In this document: piece by piece, positions 1 through 13,787 of the stretch
Layout: each line of letters begins with the position of its first letter
Numbering within the stretch: the first letter of the stretch is position 1
Assembly: GCF_029690065.1 (NCBI RefSeq)
Contig: NZ_CP121463.1
Coordinates: forward strand, 186,001-250,000
Source of the DNA: Arthrobacter sp. Y-9
GTDB lineage: Bacteria > Actinomycetota > Actinomycetes > Actinomycetales > Micrococcaceae
Direction: 5' to 3'
DNA: 64,000 nt
Program-made: the position numbers and the translations under genes
The notes under the pieces: model-generated
The model's input: only the letters and a program-made list of their open reading frames with translations
Databases searched by the model: none
Told to the model about the DNA's origin: nothing

Positions 1-72
1 GTGCCGACCTGTCGCCGCCGAGCGATCGAACTCCTCCGCGCCAGCGAATCACAGAAGCACCACCGCTCTCAA

Positions 73-122
73 TTGTTGCAAGAAGCAACAAAAGAGGCGT
101 AGGCTATGTTGCATAGCGCAAC
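73..122. promoter_or_regulatory. Paired inverted-repeat operator upstream of the first operon
   Basis: Two copies of GTTGC-N5-GCAAC lie at 75-89 and 108-122. The first extends to 7-bp arms (TTGTTGC/GCAACAA, 73-91). Their centres are 33 bp apart, about three helical turns, so two regulator dimers could sit on the same DNA face. They end 17 bases before the GTG start at 140, so bound protein would probably repress. Short arms with a 5-base spacer fit IclR- or GntR-type sites by general knowledge; no regulator gene is visible in the window beside them. Confidence 0.55.
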
Positions 123-139
123 TAATTAGGGAGGTCGAC

Positions 140-1078
140 GTGTTCGACTCGCTCCTTGTCCTGCGGCTGGCAGCCGGGGACATCATCAGAATTCCTCTCA
201 CCGATGGCTTCGGTGCGAACTCCTTCACCACCTTCGTGCCGGATGCCGGGCCCTGCCCGGACGGCATCGCGGTCGACGGCCGGATGGTCTACTGGACCAC
301 CATGGGCGTCCCGTCCGTGGTCCCCGGGCTCAGCGGCGAGGAAAGCCTCGACTATGGCGCCCGTAACGGTGGGATCAGCGGGGCCGCACTGGCGGACGGC
401 AGCCCCTTCGCCGTCGTCGAACCTGGTGGGATCACCACCGGCAAGCAGCTGTGCACCGATGGCGCAGGGCGCCTCTACTGGAGCGATCGCGAGGGGTGCC
501 GGATCTCGTCATCGCGCGTTGACGGGTCCGATCTGCAGGACCTGGTGATCAATATGCCGGACGGGTCGAAAGATCCGGAGTGCGTCGGCGTGGCCGTCGA
601 TGCGGAGGCCGGTCACCTGTACTGGACGCAGAAGGGCCCGGCGAAAGGCGGCCACGGTCGGATCTTCCGCGCCGGCCTCACTCTGCCGGAGGGGCAGGAC
701 GCCCGCTCGCGGACGGATATCGAAGAACTGTGGCAGGGGCTGCCGGAGCCCATCGATCTGGAGATCCACCAGGGCTGCCTGTACTGGACCGATCGCGGAG
801 CCGAGCCACACGGCAACACGTTGAATCGCGCACCGCTGCCGGCTCACGATGCCAAGGGCGCGGAGCCGGAGATCCTCGCCCGGGGCTTCCAGGAGGCGAT
901 CGGTCTGGCGATCGACGGCGACGCCGGCATCGCGTACGTCTCCGAGCTGGGCGGCCGCATCCTCGCCGTCGAGCTCCACACCGCCGGGGAGAGCGCGGCG
1001 CCCCGCGTGGTCGCCGACCTCGGCACCCCACTGTCAGGCCTGGCCGGCTTGAACAGCATCAACGAACAGCAGGACTGA
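140..1078 (+). CDS. YWTD-repeat beta-propeller protein (SMP-30/lactonase-like)
   Basis: This 312-residue cytoplasmic protein carries at least four YWT/YWS blades (MVYWTT, RLYWSD, HLYWTQ, CLYWTD), the signature of low-density-lipoprotein-receptor class B (YWTD) beta-propellers; it has no signal peptide. Such six-bladed propellers in bacterial catabolic operons are often lactonases or sugar-acid binding proteins, but the catalytic residues of SMP-30/gluconolactonase cannot be assigned here. The start is GTG at 140, preceded by GGGAGG with good spacing. The downstream dehydrogenase begins nine bases after its stop, so the two are one operon controlled by the paired operator at 73-122. A role in sugar-acid or beta-hydroxy acid breakdown is an inference from the pairing. 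Confidence 0.7.
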   Translation: MFDSLLVLRLAAGDIIRIPLTDGFGANSFTTFVPDAGPCPDGIAVDGRMVYWTTMGVPSVVPGLSGEESLDYGARNGGISGAALADGSPFAVVEPGGITTGKQLCTDGAGRLYWSDREGCRISSSRVDGSDLQDLVINMPDGSKDPECVGVAVDAEAGHLYWTQKGPAKGGHGRIFRAGLTLPEGQDARSRTDIEELWQGLPEPIDLEIHQGCLYWTDRGAEPHGNTLNRAPLPAHDAKGAEPEILARGFQEAIGLAIDGDAGIAYVSELGGRILAVELHTAGESAAPRVVADLGTPLSGLAGLNSINEQQD

Positions 1079-1087
1079 GGACCACTC

Positions 1088-1954
1088 ATGGCATACGACT
1101 TCACTTTCGAACAGATCCGGAACCGCCCCGTGACCGTGATCGGCGGTGGCACGCTCGGCCGCAGGATCGCCCTCATGATGGCTTCCCGGGGCGGGACGGT
1201 CCGGATCTCCGACCCGCAGCCCGCCGTGGCGGAAGCCGCCGTCCAGTACGTCGCCGAGACGCTGCCCGGAGTTCTGACCGACCGCGGCTCCGGCGAGGCA
1301 GGGACCGTCGTGGCCGCCACCAGCCTCGCGGACGCGCTCGAGGACGCCTGGCTCGTGATCGAGGCGGTCCCGGAACGCCTCGAGATCAAGATCCCGCTCT
1401 GGGGCGAGGTGGATCAGCTGGCGCCGGCCGACGCGATCTTCGCCACGAATTCCTCCTCGTACGCATCGCGGCTGATGAATGAGCGGATCCGGGACAAGTC
1501 GCGGCTCTGCAATCTGCATTTCTACATGCCACCCGCTTCCAATGCCGCCGACGTGATGTCCGACGGCGAGACGGACCGCGCGCTGTTGGACACCCTTCTG
1601 AGGGTGCTGCCGGAGTTCGACGTGCACCCGTTCGAAGCCCGTCAGGAGAGCACCGGGTTCATCTTCAACCGGGTGTGGGCCGCCATCAAGCGGGAATCCC
1701 TGGCGGTGGTGGCCGACGGTGTGGCCCGGCCGGAGGACGTGGACGCGATGTTCCGGCTCAACTGGCACATGCCGGTGGGCCCGTTCCAGATGATGGACGG
1801 GGTCGGTCTGGACGTGGTGCTCGACATCGAGGACCACTACGCGCAGGAGGATCCCCACCTGCCCGAGGCGCCGCGGACCCTGTTGCGTGAGTACGTCGAG
1901 GCGGGCAAACTGGGCCGCAAGACCGGTGAGGGCTTCTACCGCTACGAGTCCTGA
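1088..1954 (+). CDS. 3-hydroxyacyl-CoA dehydrogenase family protein
   Basis: NAD-dependent dehydrogenase of 288 residues. The N-terminal Rossmann fold shows VTVIGGGTLG (dinucleotide-binding glycines at residues 19-24) followed by an acidic residue in RISDPQ that would bind the adenine ribose, favouring NAD over NADP. NSSS and the HFYMPP segment correspond to the usual family active-site region (N-S/T-S-S then HFxxP), and a C-terminal helical domain ends in GRKTGEGFYRY, the typical family tail. At this length it is a stand-alone enzyme such as L-gulonate 3-dehydrogenase, L-carnitine dehydrogenase or 3-hydroxybutyryl-CoA dehydrogenase; the sequence does not decide between these. It is cotranscribed with the YWTD propeller gene. 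Confidence 0.75.
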   Translation: MAYDFTFEQIRNRPVTVIGGGTLGRRIALMMASRGGTVRISDPQPAVAEAAVQYVAETLPGVLTDRGSGEAGTVVAATSLADALEDAWLVIEAVPERLEIKIPLWGEVDQLAPADAIFATNSSSYASRLMNERIRDKSRLCNLHFYMPPASNAADVMSDGETDRALLDTLLRVLPEFDVHPFEARQESTGFIFNRVWAAIKRESLAVVADGVARPEDVDAMFRLNWHMPVGPFQMMDGVGLDVVLDIEDHYAQEDPHLPEAPRTLLREYVEAGKLGRKTGEGFYRYES

Positions 1955-2150
1955 GGCGTGTCCGAACGGGGGTCCTGCACGCCCGGATGTGTCTGATTTG
2001 GACCGGAATCCGGGTGAGATGGAGCAAAAAACACCGAAAACACGCGGGATTTGCGGTTCTGGGGCGTCAGGGCTGGTAAGTTTCAGAACAGTGGTTCCCG
2101 CGCGAACCGCGTGGTAATTCCAAGTAGTCGATACGTCCAGGAGGACACCC

Positions 2151-2435
2151 ATGGCTAAGAACCGTAGCGACGTCGTCGCCGAAGTTGCCAAGAAGGCTGA
2201 CGTCAGCCAGGCTTCCGTCAACAACGTGCTGGATGCCCTGTTCGAGGTTTTCGAAGCTTCCGTCGCCGCCGGCGAGAAGATCACCATCCCGGGCTGGCTC
2301 GCCGTTGAGCGCACCGACCGTGCAGCTCGCACCGGCCGCAACCCGCAGACCGGCGAGACCATTCAGATCCCGGCCGGCCACAGCGTCAAGCTGACCGCAG
2401 GCTCCAAGCTGAAGGCCGCTGCTTCCAAGAAGTAA
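2151..2435 (+). CDS. hup: DNA-binding protein HU
   Basis: Nucleoid-associated histone-like protein of 94 residues that binds and bends DNA as a dimer. It begins with the family helix (KNRSDVVAEVAKKADVSQ) and contains the conserved beta-arm region with RTGRNPQTGETIQIPA, the minor-groove-inserting proline arm, and a lysine-rich end (KLKAAASKK). A strong ribosome site AGGAGGA lies at 2139-2145, six bases from ATG. The gene is monocistronic, closed by a 14-bp hairpin at 2449-2480, and uses highly expressed codons. This short form lacks the long lysine/alanine tail seen in mycobacterial HupB. Confidence 0.95.
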   Translation: MAKNRSDVVAEVAKKADVSQASVNNVLDALFEVFEASVAAGEKITIPGWLAVERTDRAARTGRNPQTGETIQIPAGHSVKLTAGSKLKAAASKK

Positions 2436-2448
2436 GCACCTTCGCTTT

Positions 2449-2480
2449 CTGAGGGCACCGGCATCCGCCGGTGCCCTCAG
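2449..2480 (+). terminator. Hairpin terminator of hup
   Basis: A perfect 14-bp stem (CTGAGGGCACCGGC at 2449-2462 with GCCGGTGCCCTCAG at 2467-2480) closes on the loop ATCC, 13 bases after the hup stop. No U-tract follows, which is common for terminators in high-G+C actinobacteria. Confidence 0.75.
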
Positions 2481-2527
2481 CTGGTTAAGCCTGGGCGCCT
2501 GGTGACATGGTCATGGAGGAGGGAAGC

Positions 2528-3163
2528 ATGATGCGGGGAGACGAAGCACGAACCGACGGTGAGGCCGTCGCGGCATCCTATGACGCGGTGGCCGGCGTGT
2601 ACATCGACCTCTTCGGAGATGAGGACCGCGCGGAACCGGAGGACCGAGAAGCGATCACCGCCTGGGCCGCGGCGTGCGAAGGGCCGGTGCTCGACGCCGG
2701 CTGCGGACCGGGCCATTGGACCGCGGCTCTTGCGCGGCGGGGTGTGGAGGCCACCGGCGTTGACCTCTCGGGGGAGTTCCTGGAGCACGCGCGACGCCGG
2801 CACCCGGGTCTGTCGTTTCAGCAGGCCGACCTTCGCCGCCTCCCGTCAGCGGACGGCGAGTGGGCGGGCGCGCTCGCTTGGTTCTCCCTCATTCATCTCC
2901 AGCCCACGGAAGTGGCGACCGTACTGGGGGAGTTCCACCGGGTGCTCGTCCCCGGGGGACGAGTGCTGCTCGGTTTCTTCACGGAGGAGGGGGACGAGCC
3001 GCGATCTTTCGCGCACCAGGTGGCGCCGGCCTGGGCCTGGCCTCCCGCGTGGGTGGAACGGGAGCTCGTCACTGCGGGATTCTCGCCGGTGGTGTTCAGG
3101 CCCCGGGATGCCACTGACGCGCAGAGGGCTCAGGGGCACTGGGAGGCGATCCGCGTGCCCTGA
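2528..3163 (+). CDS. Class I SAM-dependent methyltransferase
   Basis: A 211-residue cytoplasmic methyltransferase. Motif I is VLDAGCGPGHW (residues 54-64), followed by motif II acidic loop GVDLSGEF and motif post-I QADLRRLP, the SAM-binding pattern of Rossmann-fold class I enzymes (methyltransferase 11/25 type). The substrate is not evident. In-frame ATG codons also exist at 2507 and 2513, but only the ATG at 2528 has a ribosome site at the right distance (GGAGGAGGG at 2515-2523), so I chose it. The gene stands alone between the hup terminator and the rRNA promoters. Confidence 0.85.
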   Translation: MMRGDEARTDGEAVAASYDAVAGVYIDLFGDEDRAEPEDREAITAWAAACEGPVLDAGCGPGHWTAALARRGVEATGVDLSGEFLEHARRRHPGLSFQQADLRRLPSADGEWAGALAWFSLIHLQPTEVATVLGEFHRVLVPGGRVLLGFFTEEGDEPRSFAHQVAPAWAWPPAWVERELVTAGFSPVVFRPRDATDAQRAQGHWEAIRVP

Positions 3164-3183
3164 AGACTCCTGTCTCGCCGGGC

Positions 3184-3212
3184 TTGCGGAGCGCCGCGGA
3201 AGTGTGTAGAGT
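3184..3212 (+). promoter_or_regulatory. Candidate rrn promoter P1
   Basis: TTGCGG (3184-3189) and TAGAGT (3207-3212) are separated by 17 bases, a sigma-70-like promoter about 365 bases before the 16S gene. The following 160 bases are unusually T-rich and contain no convincing gene. Confidence 0.5.
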
Positions 3213-3374
3213 AGATCGGGTTGCCGGGCCGGTTGTGCTGGTTCTGGTGGCGGTCTTCGATTCTCATTCCTTTGATTTCATTCACCATTTTTGGGTGCTT
3301 TTTTGTGGTGCCTGGGGTGTTTGTTTTTGTGAATTCGATTTCTGGTTGGATGGTTTATCCGGCCGGGAGCGGAT

Positions 3375-3404
3375 TTGCGAAAGGGAAAGCGGATGGGTTA
3401 GGAT
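3375..3404 (+). promoter_or_regulatory. Candidate rrn promoter P2
   Basis: TTGCGA (3375-3380) and TAGGAT (3399-3404) are 18 bases apart, giving a second promoter about 170 bases before the 16S gene, in the usual place for tandem rrn promoters. Confidence 0.5.
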
Positions 3405-3463
3405 TGAAGGGTTGCGGCGGGAAAGCCTGGAGGAATTGCTCCGGTGAGTATCGCAGAGCAGTC

Positions 3464-3487
3464 TGTTGTTTGAGAACTCAATAGTGT
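3464..3487 (+). promoter_or_regulatory. boxA-like antitermination site in the rrn leader
   Basis: TGTTTGAGAACTCAATAGTG matches the actinobacterial rrn leader element containing boxA, where Nus factors load. A near-copy (TGTTTGAGAACTGCATAGTG) lies in the 16S-23S spacer at 5516-5540, so both long rRNAs have their own site. Confidence 0.65.
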
Positions 3488-3576
3488 GTCATGTTTTTTT
3501 GATACCAATGTTTTTTTGGTAATCACCGATCTTGCCGCCCCTGTGGTGGATTGGTGTTTGCTGGGTTTTGAATTTC

Positions 3577-8762
<5,186 letters not shown>

Positions 8763-8798
8763 CACCACACCCCATACGGGTGTGGAGTGAAAAAACTG

Positions 8799-8834
8799 TG
8801 CTACGCGTCCACCATGCGGTCCCCAAACAACAAA
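8799..8834 (+). promoter_or_regulatory. Right arm of the pre-23S processing stem
   Basis: The sequence here is nearly complementary to 5516-5550: CGCGTCCAC pairs with GTGGACGCG, and CAAACAAC with GTTGTTTG, with a few mismatches between. It would bring both ends of the 23S precursor together as an RNase III-type substrate, and it covers the second boxA copy. The rest of 8763-8990 holds a small CACCC/GGGTG hairpin and nothing else recognisable. Confidence 0.65.
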
Positions 8835-8990
8835 CCCACCAGTTTGTTCCGAGGGAACCAGACATAACTAAATACAGCAACACCACCACCCCACCACAAC
8901 GGGGAAGCAATGGATCGGTGTTGCGTGTCACGGAAACGATCCAGTGACCCTTACAAACCAACCCCCACCACGGGTGGGGTGTTTGAAAGA

Positions 8991-9109
8991 GTTACGGCGG
9001 TCATAGCGTGGGGGAAACGCCCGGTCCCATTCCGAACCCGGAAGCTAAGACCCACAGCGCCGATGGTACTGCACTCGCGAGGGTGTGGGAGAGTAGGACA
9101 CCGCCGGAC
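8991..9109 (+). rRNA. rrf: 5S ribosomal RNA
   Basis: About 119 bases from GTTACGGCGGTCATAGCG to CACCGCCGGAC; the two ends pair. Internal CCCGGTCCCATTCCGAACCC and GGGAGAGTAGGACACC are the conserved loops of actinobacterial 5S rRNA. Confidence 0.95.
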
Positions 9110-9122
9110 ACAACCACACAGA

Positions 9123-9152
9123 GATGGCCCAGGCAACGACGCCCGGGCCATC
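9123..9152 (+). terminator. rrn operon terminator
   Basis: An interrupted stem, GATGGCCC (9123-9130) with GGGCCATC (9145-9152) and an inner GGC/GCC, starts 13 bases after the 5S gene. There is no U-tract. Confidence 0.65.
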
Positions 9153-9522
9153 ACTGCATTAACAACCCAACAGCCCCCACACACAGGGGGCAGTTCGCGT
9201 TTAACCACCAACCACGAGCATCAGCCCCCAGCCAACCAGCACGGGGCTGTTCGTCTTTAAGGGCACACCCCCGGCAGTCAGCCACCAGCGCCCACACCAC
9301 AGCCCCCACCAACATCTGAGCACGGGGCCGGCCGTAACCAACCACCCGCCACCGAACTCTCCCTGTGGGCAAACACACGCACCACCACACCCGGACAAAG
9401 GCGACGGCCGCCACCGCCCACACCACCCCACAGGGCCAGAAAAAGAGGGGGCACCCGCCCCACAGGGGAACGAGCACCACCCACACCGGCGCCATGCCGG
9501 AACACCCGAGCTCAGCTGTAGA
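9153..9522. other. Non-coding region after the rRNA operon
   Basis: No gene is supported here. The stretch is C/A-rich and holds two similar small hairpins (GCCCCC/GGGGGC at 9173-9191 and GCCCC/GGGGC at 9224-9247), each followed by GTTCG and TTTAA. They could act as backup terminators for the rrn operon or, read leftwards, for the patatin gene. Confidence 0.5.
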
Positions 9523-10476
9523 TCACACCGCTGCCGACACATCCCAGAACAGCGCCAGCTTCCCAGCGAGGCGCTGGCCCTGCTCGAACCCAACCCGCGC
9601 CGCGTTCGGGCGCAGGGCCAGGTTCATGGCGTTGGCGCCGAAGAGGTGCTCGTTCTCCGGCTCAGGTGAGATGACTTCGACGGCGCTGCCGGCGTCGCGC
9701 AGTTCGTCGACTTGAGCGCCGAGGTGCTGGCCCCACTCCAGCGGCGTGCGCGTCCGTCCGCCGAACGGTGAGAGGACCAGGACCCGGGCGCAGCCGGCGG
9801 CGAGGTCGGCGTTCTCGTTACGCCGGTACCCGCCGTCGATGTACTGCCGGTCCCCGAGGCGATAGTCGAAGCCGCTCGCGCAACTGGCCGCCACGGCGTC
9901 GGCGAGGGAGACGCCACTCTCACGGGTGAACACGACAGGCTCGCCGGTGTTCGCGTCCACGGCGGTCAGCAGGACCTGTTGATCGGGCCACTCCTGGCTC
10001 GGCAGGCGCGACGCGACAGTCGCGCGCCATCGGGAGTGGATCTCCGGGTCGGATGAACCTGGGAGCTCGAGCGCAGCGGCGGCCATCCGGCGGCGCATAT
10101 CGTCGGCGTCACTGGCGTCCGAGATGATCCTGTCGGTCCGCTCGAGGTGATTGATGGTGGATCCTGCCAACCCTCGGCCTCCCGCGTCCCCCGTCGACGG
10201 CTGGGGACGTCGGGCGGGTGGTGGCGTGAGAGAGGCCTCGTAGAGTTCGGCCGGATCGGCTCCGGTGAGCTGCGCCGTCGCCGTGGCGCCGGCGGAGGTG
10301 CCGATGATCAGGTCGGCGTCCGTCACGGTGAGGCCTGCGTCGGCCAGGCCGGCGATGACGCCGAGGAGCCAGGCGTTGCCGGTGGACCCGCCTCCACCGA
10401 GGACCAGGGCGCGTCGGCCCGGAGCGCTGGAGGTGCGGGTGGCAGAGGAGAAATCAGAAGAAGTGTCGTGGTGCAT
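9523..10476 (-). CDS. Patatin-like phospholipase family protein
   Basis: Predicted serine lipid acyl hydrolase of 317 residues with the patatin Ser-Asp dyad. The oxyanion-hole glycines are LVLGGGGSTGNAW near residue 25, the nucleophile is in IIGTSAGA (Ser61, GxSxG), and the acid is in YIDGGYRRN (DGG form of the usual DG[AG]). There is no signal peptide, so it acts in the cytoplasm, like RssA-type bacterial patatins. I took the ATG at 10476, which is followed directly by the conserved fold; the frame is open upstream to 10629 but that part looks unrelated. It is transcribed towards the rRNA operon. Confidence 0.85.
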   Translation of the reverse strand: MHHDTSSDFSSATRTSSAPGRRALVLGGGGSTGNAWLLGVIAGLADAGLTVTDADLIIGTSAGATATAQLTGADPAELYEASLTPPPARRPQPSTGDAGGRGLAGSTINHLERTDRIISDASDADDMRRRMAAAALELPGSSDPEIHSRWRATVASRLPSQEWPDQQVLLTAVDANTGEPVVFTRESGVSLADAVAASCASGFDYRLGDRQYIDGGYRRNENADLAAGCARVLVLSPFGGRTRTPLEWGQHLGAQVDELRDAGSAVEVISPEPENEHLFGANAMNLALRPNAARVGFEQGQRLAGKLALFWDVSAAV

Positions 10477-10658
10477 GGGAGTCGCCTTTCGCGAAGTGCC
10501 TGGACGGCGCTCCCAGGGCGGCTGCGTCAGCCGCGGAATCGTGGGCGGAGGGGAGCGCCCATTGCGGATACTGCGTCCATGGGTCTCACCTCCTGTGATT
10601 CGTTCACGATCAGTCGAATAGTCGCACATCGACGGCGGCGGTGCAACGGACGTCGGCC

Positions 10659-11309
10659 TCAGCCGTGCCGCGTCTCCGCCAGGGCCACGATCCCGAAGGC
10701 CCCGAGCGCCGTCCCCGTCACGCGGTCGATGATCTTGCGGAACCGGGGTCCGTCCAGCCAGCGCCGGAAATAGTGTGCCGCTGTGATGATCACGGTGAAC
10801 CAGAGGGCCGCCTCCAGATTGCTGATCACCGAGAGCATCAGCCCCATCCAGAGGGGAGCGATCGATGGGACCAGGAACTGCGGGATGACCGCCAGGCAGA
10901 ACATCCCGTACTTCGGATTCAGGATGTTGGAGAGGAAGCCCTTCGCCCAGGTTTTCCCGAGGTGTTCGGGCGCCACGGTGGCCGGCCCGCCGGCGGTGTC
11001 GGCGGTGCCGTCGCCCGTGCGGAAGGAGGCCCTCCAGAAGGAGAAGGCGAGCCAGAGCATGTACCCGGCGCCGATGACACGGAGGATGTCATACGCGGCG
11101 GTCGAGACGGCCAGCAGCGCCGAGACTCCGGTGGCTGCGGCCACGCCCCAGATGAACGCGCCCGTGATCATGCCCAGCGCCGCGGTGTACGCGTGACGGC
11201 GGCTCCGGCCCAGGGCATAGCGGAGGACGAGGGCGGTGTCCGTTCCCGGAAGGATCGTGATGAGGACGGACAGGGCGGCGAAGCCCAGCAGGGACTGTTC
11301 GAGGGTCAC
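10659..11309 (-). CDS. LysE/RhtB family amino acid exporter
   Basis: Integral membrane protein of 216 residues with about six hydrophobic segments and the LysE/RhtB hallmark near the N terminus (LPGTDTALVLRYALGRSRRHA), which corresponds to the family G-P-G-x(n)-G-x-G pattern. Such proteins export amino acids or their derivatives using the proton gradient; the substrate is not predictable. It has no ribosome site. Its GTG start at 11309 is preceded by TAAGAT exactly six bases away, which suggests a leaderless transcript. It is divergent from the CopD-CtaG gene. Confidence 0.85.
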   Translation of the reverse strand: MTLEQSLLGFAALSVLITILPGTDTALVLRYALGRSRRHAYTAALGMITGAFIWGVAAATGVSALLAVSTAAYDILRVIGAGYMLWLAFSFWRASFRTGDGTADTAGGPATVAPEHLGKTWAKGFLSNILNPKYGMFCLAVIPQFLVPSIAPLWMGLMLSVISNLEAALWFTVIITAAHYFRRWLDGPRFRKIIDRVTGTALGAFGIVALAETRHG

Positions 11310-11315
11310 CCGGTC

Positions 11316-11321
11316 ATCTTA
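11316..11321 (-). promoter_or_regulatory. Leaderless-type -10 box of the LysE-family gene
   Basis: On the minus strand TAAGAT is followed by six bases (GACCGG) and then the GTG start, so transcription would begin at or next to the start codon. No Shine-Dalgarno is present and no good -35 is seen. Confidence 0.45.
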
Positions 11322-11465
11322 AAGCGCTTGGCGGCTTCCGCGCCCTTGATGACCTTCGGCGCCGCAATCGGGGCGCCGAAGGCGAAGACGGGCGCACGCA
11401 GCGAATCGAGACGGAAATCCGGCCCGGCCGGTACCTGACCGCCACCTGTGAACCAGACGCCCCGA

Positions 11466-11495
11466 TTCGACCCGCCCTCGCGCGCGCGGGACAAT
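11466..11495 (+). promoter_or_regulatory. Leaderless-type promoter of the CopD-CtaG gene
   Basis: TTCGAC (11466-11471), an 18-base spacer and GACAAT (11490-11495) are followed by six bases and the ATG at 11502. The GGAGG between them touches the start codon too closely to act as a ribosome site. Confidence 0.45.
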
Positions 11496-11501
11496 GGAGG
11501 C

Positions 11502-13787
11502 ATGCCAGCAACCACCAGGAACCAGGTCTCCTCACGCCCCGGAAGACCCGCGCGCGGGCAGGGGTCGAACGGGAAGGCCGGCCAGGGTCCCGCACCCCAG
11601 GCCACCCGGACGGGGCTGGGACCGGGCTGGCAGTTCGCGGCGATCGCCGTGGCCGTCGTGACGCTGGTCCTCGGCCTGCTGTTCACCGGTGCCGCAGGCG
11701 TGCGTCAGCTCTCCGATCCCGGCGCCCTGGTGCGCTGGGGGCTCCCGGTGGCCAAGACCGTCCACAACCTCAGCCTGGCCGTGACGGTCGCGGCGCTGGC
11801 GTTCGCCGTCGTCGTGCTGCCGCAGGGGATCCGCGCCCCGCGGCGCGGTGGCGAGACGAAGGACGTGCCGGAACACCCTGCCTTCACCCGGACCATGCTG
11901 CTGGCGGGCGTGGCCGGAAGCCTCTGGACCGTGTCCGCGATCGCGGTGCTGGTGCTGACCTACGCGAACGTGTCCGGACAGGCCCTCAGCGGCGACACCG
12001 AGTACACCAAGGCCCTCGTCTTCTTCATGAGCGACTTCCCGCTGGGCCGGGGGTGGCTCTTCGTGGTGATCGTCGCGGCGCTCGTGGCGACCGCCAGCTT
12101 CGGCCTGCGCAACACGACGGCGCTCGCGTTCACGCTGCTCCTGGCGCTCCTCGGCATGGTGCCGCCGGCGCTGAACGGCCACGCGGCGAGCTCCAACGAC
12201 CACGCCGGCGCCGTGAACTCGATCGGACTCCACGTGCTGGGGGCCTCGCTCTGGGTGGGCGGCATCGCCGTCCTCGCCCTCATCTCCGGCCTCCTGGCCC
12301 GCCCGGCCTCGGGCACCCCGCGCCGCGACATCACCGCGGCCACCCTCAAACGCTTCTCCGCGCTGGCGCTCTTCTGCTTCGTGCTGGTCACGGCATCCGG
12401 GATCATCAGCGCTTCCATCCGCATCACCAGCTGGCACAACCTCTTCTACTCGCCCTACGGCCAGCTGGTGCTGGTCAAGACGTTCTGCGCCCTGGTCCTC
12501 GGTGCGATCGGGTACATGCACCGCTCGTGGATCATTCCGCGGCTGGGCGACGACGACGGCGCGGCCTCCCGGGGCAAGGCGGCTTCGGTCCCGTCCAAGG
12601 GCTCCCTCACGGCGCAGCGCGTGCTCTGGCAGATCATCGGCGTCGAGCTGCTCGTCATGGCCGCGACGAGCGCGGTCGCCGTCGCGCTGTCCTCCTCGGC
12701 CCCGCCGTCCGAGACCAAGTACTCCGAGGACGCCAGCCCGGCCTTCATCCTCAGCGGCTATGAGCTGCCGCCTGAACTGACCCCGGAACGCTGGCTCACG
12801 GTCTGGCGCCTCGACTGGCTGTGGGTCGCGGTGGCCGTGCTCGGCGCCGTCGCGTACGCCCTCGGTGTCATCAAGGTCGTCCGCCGTGGCGACCGCTGGC
12901 CCGTCATGCGGGCGGTGTCCTGGTTCATCGGCCTCGCGGCGCTGACGTACATCATCTCCGGCGCCCCCGGCGTGTACGGGCACGTCATGTTCTCCATCCA
13001 CATGGTGGAGCACATGGCCCTGACCATGGTGGCGCCGATCTTCCTGGTGATCGGTTCGCCCATCACCCTGGCGCTCCGCGCGCTCGCACCGCGCACTGAC
13101 GGCAGCCGTGGTCTGCGCGAATGGATCCTCGCCTTCGTGCACTCCCGATTCTCCCAGGTGGTGACGCATCCGCTCTTCGCGGCCGCGAACTTCGCCGGCT
13201 CGATCGTGCTGTTCTACTACTCCGACTTCTTCGGCTTCGCGATGCGGGATCACGTGGGCCACGAGCTGATGAACCTGCACTTCCTGCTGACCGGGTACAT
13301 CTTCGCGCTGACCATGATCGGCCAGGACCCGCTGCCGCGCCGCGCCCCGTTCCCGATGCGGCTGCTGCTGCTCCTGGCGACCATGGCGTTCCACGCCTTC
13401 TTCGGCGTCTCGATCATGGGCGGCACGAGCCTGCTCGCGGCTGACTACTTCGGCAACCTGGGCCGTGCCTGGGGTCCGAGCGCGATCGTGGACCAGCAGC
13501 ATGGCGGCGCGATCGCCTGGGGGATCGGCGAAGTCCCCACCGTTCTGCTCGCGATCGGAGTGGCCATCATGTGGTCCCGCTCGGACGAACGGGAGACGCG
13601 GCGCAAGGACCGGGCGGCCGACAGGAATAACGACGCCGAGCTGACCGCTTACAACGACATGTTCACCCGTCTTGCCCAGAGGGACGGTTCACCCACCGGA
13701 CGCACTGCGCCCACCGCCGGCGCGGCCTCTACGCTGGAACCCGGAACGCCGGGAGCCGGCACGCCGGAACCGAAGGAGAAAGAATGA
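11502..13787 (+). CDS. Fused CopD / CtaG copper transport and cytochrome oxidase assembly protein
   Basis: A 761-residue polytopic membrane protein. The N-terminal half (roughly residues 30-440) resembles CopD copper-resistance membrane proteins, with conserved histidines in LNGHAASSNDHAGAVNS and ISLHVLGASLWVGG-like text. The C-terminal half (from about residue 450) is the caa3-type CtaG assembly factor, with VYGHVMFSIHMVEHM, GSPITLALRAL and HELMNLHFLLTGYIF carrying metal-ligand histidines. It probably delivers copper to cytochrome c oxidase. The frame is open from a GTG at 11448, but the ATG at 11502 sits six bases behind a -10-like GACAAT. Its stop overlaps the ATG of the next gene, so the two are translationally coupled. 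Confidence 0.85.
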   Translation: MPATTRNQVSSRPGRPARGQGSNGKAGQGPAPQATRTGLGPGWQFAAIAVAVVTLVLGLLFTGAAGVRQLSDPGALVRWGLPVAKTVHNLSLAVTVAALAFAVVVLPQGIRAPRRGGETKDVPEHPAFTRTMLLAGVAGSLWTVSAIAVLVLTYANVSGQALSGDTEYTKALVFFMSDFPLGRGWLFVVIVAALVATASFGLRNTTALAFTLLLALLGMVPPALNGHAASSNDHAGAVNSIGLHVLGASLWVGGIAVLALISGLLARPASGTPRRDITAATLKRFSALALFCFVLVTASGIISASIRITSWHNLFYSPYGQLVLVKTFCALVLGAIGYMHRSWIIPRLGDDDGAASRGKAASVPSKGSLTAQRVLWQIIGVELLVMAATSAVAVALSSSAPPSETKYSEDASPAFILSGYELPPELTPERWLTVWRLDWLWVAVAVLGAVAYALGVIKVVRRGDRWPVMRAVSWFIGLAALTYIISGAPGVYGHVMFSIHMVEHMALTMVAPIFLVIGSPITLALRALAPRTDGSRGLREWILAFVHSRFSQVVTHPLFAAANFAGSIVLFYYSDFFGFAMRDHVGHELMNLHFLLTGYIFALTMIGQDPLPRRAPFPMRLLLLLATMAFHAFFGVSIMGGTSLLAADYFGNLGRAWGPSAIVDQQHGGAIAWGIGEVPTVLLAIGVAIMWSRSDERETRRKDRAADRNNDAELTAYNDMFTRLAQRDGSPTGRTAPTAGAASTLEPGTPGAGTPEPKEKE

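Noticed and set aside
1-139. Divergent gene starting left of the first operon
   Set aside because: GGAGGAG on the minus strand around 30-38 could be a ribosome site, but no start codon follows at a usable distance inside the window.
11532-13502. Long open frame on the minus strand opposite the CopD-CtaG gene
   Set aside because: His/Arg/Gln-rich text without domain; the plus strand carries a clear membrane protein.
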